Part shown: piece by piece, positions 32,854-35,604 of the stretch
Layout of the letters: each line of letters opens with the position of its first letter
Numbering within the stretch: the first letter of the stretch is position 1
NCBI GenBank assembly: GCA_937872445.1
Contig: CALMSL010000138.1
Span: forward strand, 1-35,604
DNA length: 35,604 nucleotides
Direction: 5' to 3'
Source of the DNA: an uncultured Microbacteriaceae bacterium
Lineage (GTDB): Bacteria; Actinomycetota; Actinomycetes; Actinomycetales; Microbacteriaceae
The notes under the pieces: generated by a model
Seen by the model: only the letters and a program-made list of their open reading frames with translations
Told to the model about the DNA's origin: nothing
Database searches by the model: none
Program-made: the position numbers and the translations under genes

Positions 32854-33744
32854 TCAGTTTCCCTGCTTTCTGACCCGCCGGGTGACGAGCGCCGATCGAA
32901 TGGCGAGACCAGCAGTGAGTGTGGCGCGGACGGGCCAGAGGAGCGGTCCCGCGTATTTCTTGGCGAGGAACAGTTTCGCGCTCGTGTGGTGTGCAGCGAT
33001 CATGGTCACGGACTCGGTCGTGGTGGAGTGTGCTCCGGTGTGCGTGACCTTCACCGAGGGCTCGTACACGTTGCGGTACCCGTCCTTGCCGAGGCGAAAG
33101 CCCAGGTCGACGTCCTCGAAATACATGAAGAAGCGCGGATCGAATCCGCCGAGCCCGGTGAACACGTCGCGTCGCACGAGAAGGCACGCTCCGGAAAGCC
33201 AGCCGGCGTCGCGTTGCTCCGTGGGGATCTCCGAATCCTTGCGGTAGCGGCGACTCCACGGGTTGGTCGGCCAGAGGTTGGAGAACATCGCGTGGCCGAC
33301 GCCGGTGCGCAGTGACGGCACTTCCCGCGCGGACGGATAGAGGGTCCCGTCGGAGTTCAACAGTGCAGGTCCGATGGAACCGATGTGCGAGTCGGCCTGG
33401 GCGGCGTCGACGAGCCGATCCACCGCGCCGTCGCTGAGCACGACATCCGGGTTGCTGAGGAGCACCCAGGTAACGGATTCGGGCAGGGCCGCCACCGCCG
33501 CGTTCATGGCTGCACCGTATCCGACGTTCACCGGCAGCGGGACGTAGATGGCGTTGGATGCCACAGCGAGCCGCGTGACCGCCGAGTCTTCGGTGGGCAG
33601 GTTGTCCGCGATGGCAATCGCGAGCGGCGCCGCCGATGCGCGCCTCACGGAGGCGAGGAACGGCCCCAAAACCTCCTCTGAGCCGTAGCTGACCGTGGCG
33701 ATGCCGTACGCGGGATGCGTGGTACTGCCGCTTGAGGTCGCCAT
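32854..33744 (-). CDS. WbbL-like rhamnosyltransferase, family 2
   Basis: A 296-residue GT2 enzyme of the dTDP-rhamnosyl transferase type. It reads IATVSYGSEEVLGPFL, PVNVGYGAAMNAAV, the DXD-like LLSNPDVVL, WLSGACLLVRRDVF and FFMYFEDVDLGFRLGKDGY. In mycobacteria WbbL adds rhamnose to the GlcNAc-lipid that starts the wall linker; a comparable role here is inference. ATG 33744 has GGAG within 9 nt, and a TAGGAT box 10 nt upstream. It is operonic with rmlB, which supplies its donor, and divergent from another GT2 gene. Confidence 0.9.
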   Translation of the reverse strand: MATSSGSTTHPAYGIATVSYGSEEVLGPFLASVRRASAAPLAIAIADNLPTEDSAVTRLAVASNAIYVPLPVNVGYGAAMNAAVAALPESVTWVLLSNPDVVLSDGAVDRLVDAAQADSHIGSIGPALLNSDGTLYPSAREVPSLRTGVGHAMFSNLWPTNPWSRRYRKDSEIPTEQRDAGWLSGACLLVRRDVFTGLGGFDPRFFMYFEDVDLGFRLGKDGYRNVYEPSVKVTHTGAHSTTTESVTMIAAHHTSAKLFLAKKYAGPLLWPVRATLTAGLAIRSALVTRRVRKQGN

Positions 33745-33754
33745 GATGGCTCCA

Positions 33755-33760
33755 ATCCTA
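33755..33760 (-). promoter_or_regulatory. Candidate -10 box of the rhamnosyltransferase-rmlB operon
   Basis: TAGGAT followed by TG on the minus strand, 10 nt before the ATG at 33744. The same TAGGATTG octamer is found before the dehydrogenase and rmlC. Confidence 0.4.
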
Positions 33761-33793
33761 GTTCCGGCTCGCCGCTTGCTCTTCGGTGTTGCT

Positions 33794-33799
33794 TAGACT
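33794..33799 (+). promoter_or_regulatory. Candidate -10 box for leaderless GT2 mRNA
   Basis: TAGACT, 6 nt (CTCACC), then GTG at 33806. It decides the GTG over the ATG at 33815. Confidence 0.45.
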
Positions 33800-33805
33800 C
33801 TCACC

Positions 33806-34837
33806 GTGAGTCAAATGGGAAGCAATGCGTCTCAATCCGTGGCGACGCAGCCCACGGTGTCGGTGGCGTTATGCACCCACAACGGCGTGCCTTTCGTTGT
33901 CGAGCAGGTGCAGAGCATCCTGAATCAGACGGTTTCCGCCAGGGAGATCGTTCTTTCCGATGACGCATCCGCCGATGACACGGTGGCGGAAGTGCGCAGA
34001 TTGGTGCGCGGACATCACACCGATCACGGCGTCGCAGCACCCAGACTCGTCGTCCTGCAGAACGATCCGGCTCTGGGGGTGACGGCAAATTTCGAGCAGG
34101 CAGTCCGTGCTGCGACAGGGGATCTCGTCGCGCTGTGCGACCAGGATGATCTCTGGCAGGCCGATCGTCTTGCCCTGATCGCTGCAGAATTCCAGGCTCG
34201 GCCAGAACTCACGCTGCTCCACCACGACGCGAGGCTCGTCAACGATCGGGGTGCTCCGCTCGGAACGACGCTGGCCCAGGCGATTGGATTCACGGCTGCG
34301 GAGCGCCGACGGGAGCACGAGGGAAATGCCTTCGCGGTGCTGCTGCGACGCAATACCGTGACCGGTGCCACGACCGTGTTCCGCAGGGACCTGGTGGCTG
34401 CCGCAGTTCCGTTCCCGGCGACCTGGGTGCATGACGAGTGGCTTGCGATGATCGCGTCCATGGTCGGGCAGGTGGATTACCTGCCCGCGACGCTCATCGA
34501 CTACCGACAGCACGCCTCGAATCAGATTGGCGCATCGAAACCTTCTCTCTCCGAGAAAGTCTCGCGGGTCACGGAGCCGCGAACGGCAAGGAATGACCGT
34601 CTGGCCGCCCGGGCGAACTCGCTCGCCGAGCGCGCCGGGGCACTGGATGGAGTTCCGGGCCGAATGCGTGCCGCTGTGGAACGCAAGGCGGCGCACGAGC
34701 GGTGGCGAAGCGGCCTGCCCGCGTCACGCATTAGGCGTGTTTTCCCCATCCTCGGTGCGGCCCTGCGCGGCCGCTACCACCTGTTCGGCAGGGCGAGGTA
34801 CGACATTGTGCGCGACGTGCTCCAACCGGCCGACTGA
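33806..34837 (+). CDS. Family 2 glycosyltransferase
   Basis: A GT-A transferase of 343 aa. It opens VSVALCTHNGVPFVVEQV, then SDDASADDT, the donor motif CDQDDLWQADRL and WVHDEWLAMIA. This pattern is common in rhamnosyl- and other wall-polymer transferases. GTG 33806 lies 6 nt from TAGACT; an ATG at 33815 is the alternative. The last 90 residues are basic and without membrane helices. It is followed 22 nt later by rmlC with its own candidate promoter. Sugar and acceptor are unknown. Confidence 0.88.
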   Translation: MSQMGSNASQSVATQPTVSVALCTHNGVPFVVEQVQSILNQTVSAREIVLSDDASADDTVAEVRRLVRGHHTDHGVAAPRLVVLQNDPALGVTANFEQAVRAATGDLVALCDQDDLWQADRLALIAAEFQARPELTLLHHDARLVNDRGAPLGTTLAQAIGFTAAERRREHEGNAFAVLLRRNTVTGATTVFRRDLVAAAVPFPATWVHDEWLAMIASMVGQVDYLPATLIDYRQHASNQIGASKPSLSEKVSRVTEPRTARNDRLAARANSLAERAGALDGVPGRMRAAVERKAAHERWRSGLPASRIRRVFPILGAALRGRYHLFGRARYDIVRDVLQPAD

Positions 34838-34847
34838 CCTCGGCGGT

Positions 34848-34853
34848 TAGGAT
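34848..34853 (+). promoter_or_regulatory. Candidate -10 box for leaderless rmlC-rmlA mRNA
   Basis: TAGGAT, then TGCGGC, then GTG at 34860. The 15-mer differs from that of the dehydrogenase at only two positions. Confidence 0.5.
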
Positions 34854-34859
34854 TGCGGC

Positions 34860-35471
34860 GTGCAGATTCGCGAACTCGACATCCCCGATGCCTTTGAGAT
34901 CACCCCGGTGCAGCACGAGGATGACCGCGGCGTATTTCTGGAGTGGTATCGGTTCGATGACCTCGAGGAGGCGGTCGGCCATCCGTTCACCCTCAGGCAG
35001 GCGAATATTTCCGTGTCGCGCAAGGGAGTGGTCAGAGGTATCCATTTCGCCGAGATCCCGCTCGGCCAGGCCAAATACGTCACGGTCACAAGCGGCGCGG
35101 TGCTGGATTTCGTCATCGATATCAGGGTGGGTTCGCCCACGTTCGGAATGTGGGATTCCGTGCTCCTCGACACCAGGGATCGCCGCGCGGTGTACGTTGC
35201 GGAGGGGCTCGGCCACCTTGCCCTGTCGCTCACCGATGACGCCACCTTCACTTACCTGGTTTCCGACATCTATCAACCCCAGCGCGAACACGGAATCAAT
35301 CCGCTCGACCCTGAAGTTGGACTGGTATTCCCGAACGATGCCCCGGAGCTTGTGTTGTCGAGCAAGGACACGGATGCGCCCGGCCTGCTGGAGGCCCAGG
35401 AACTGGGAATCCTGCCGTCGTGGGACCAGGCGAAGGCCTTTTACCGGTCGCTGTCGACGAAAGGAAGTTGA
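34860..35471 (+). CDS. rmlC: dTDP-4-dehydrorhamnose 3,5-epimerase
   Basis: Third step of dTDP-L-rhamnose synthesis, 203 aa, a cupin fold. It has [12 protein letters not shown], the catalytic histidine in [31 protein letters not shown] and [11 protein letters not shown] in the place of the usual [20 protein letters not shown] follows and supports the assignment. The start is GTG 34860 because of the TAGGAT-N6 box and the family N-terminus ([12 protein letters not shown]). rmlA begins 2 nt after its stop. Confidence 0.95.
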   Translation: MQIRELDIPDAFEITPVQHEDDRGVFLEWYRFDDLEEAVGHPFTLRQANISVSRKGVVRGIHFAEIPLGQAKYVTVTSGAVLDFVIDIRVGSPTFGMWDSVLLDTRDRRAVYVAEGLGHLALSLTDDATFTYLVSDIYQPQREHGINPLDPEVGLVFPNDAPELVLSSKDTDAPGLLEAQELGILPSWDQAKAFYRSLSTKGS

Positions 35472-35473
35472 GC

Positions 35474-35604
35474 ATGCGAGGGATTGTGCTCGCTGGCGGG
35501 TCTGGCACGAGGCTGTGGCCGATCACCAAAGGCATTTCGAAGCAGCTCATGCCGGTCTACGACAAGCCGATGATCTACTACCCGCTCTCCACGCTCATGC
35601 GCGC
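35474..35604 (+). CDS. rmlA: Glucose-1-phosphate thymidylyltransferase, 5' part only
   Basis: First step of dTDP-L-rhamnose synthesis: glucose-1-phosphate plus dTTP to dTDP-glucose. Only 43 codons lie in the window, but they contain the nucleotide-binding signature [18 protein letters not shown] and the conserved [18 protein letters not shown], which are unmistakable. ATG 35474 has AAGGAAG about 6 nt upstream, inside the end of rmlC, so both are one operon. With rmlB, rmlC and rmlD it completes the pathway. Confidence 0.96.
   Translation, partial: MRGIVLAGGSGTRLWPITKGISKQLMPVYDKPMIYYPLSTLMR

Overview
The window is high-GC DNA with dense, ATGA/GTGA-overlapping gene strings and the gene content of an actinobacterium. 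Protein style suggests Microbacteriaceae, but I could not run a taxonomic search. No tRNA, rRNA, CRISPR array, transposase or integrase gene was recognised.

Layout. 1-2470 (minus): the 3'-truncated biotin carboxylase/BCCP gene accA3 and maf. 2492-8768: a TRAM-type RNA methyltransferase, a DUF2207 lipoprotein, and a response regulator / histidine kinase / kinase-like membrane protein operon. 8769-9318: a gene-free stretch with repeats and hairpins. 9319-16353 (minus): an apparent string of nucleoside hydrolase, four-gene ECF transporter, EamA-type transporter, and acyl-CoA carboxylase beta and epsilon subunits. 16719-19439 (minus): glycosyltransferase plus Wzm/Wzt polysaccharide exporter. 19553-24582: birA, PH-domain protein, GtrA, purK, purE and an LCP ligase. 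24583-25003: a repeat-packed intergenic stretch. 25004-35604: envelope-sugar genes, with all four dTDP-L-rhamnose genes (rmlD, rmlB, rmlC and the start of rmlA), several glycosyltransferases, a nucleotide-sugar dehydrogenase, an epimerase, a second GtrA and a GT-C-like membrane protein.

How it fits together. The acc genes and birA supply biotin-dependent acyl-CoA carboxylation for lipid synthesis. The rml genes make dTDP-rhamnose for the rhamnosyltransferase, and the LCP protein would attach finished glycopolymer to the wall. The GtrA, DPM1-like transferase and GT-C-like protein resemble a three-part lipid-linked sugar decoration system. The order accA3, maf, accE, accD, birA, PH protein, GtrA, purK, purE, LCP, rmlD recalls a known block in Mycobacterium tuberculosis, here opened by two large blocks of extra genes.

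The least expected sequence features are: a dispersed hairpin element with constant loop AGAAAT and compensated stem changes, two copies of which bracket the 2.5-8.8 kb island in opposite orientations; duplicated arrays of a 34-bp unit after the LCP gene; and a repeated start architecture, TANNNT-N6-ATG/GTG, that predicts leaderless mRNAs at six genes.
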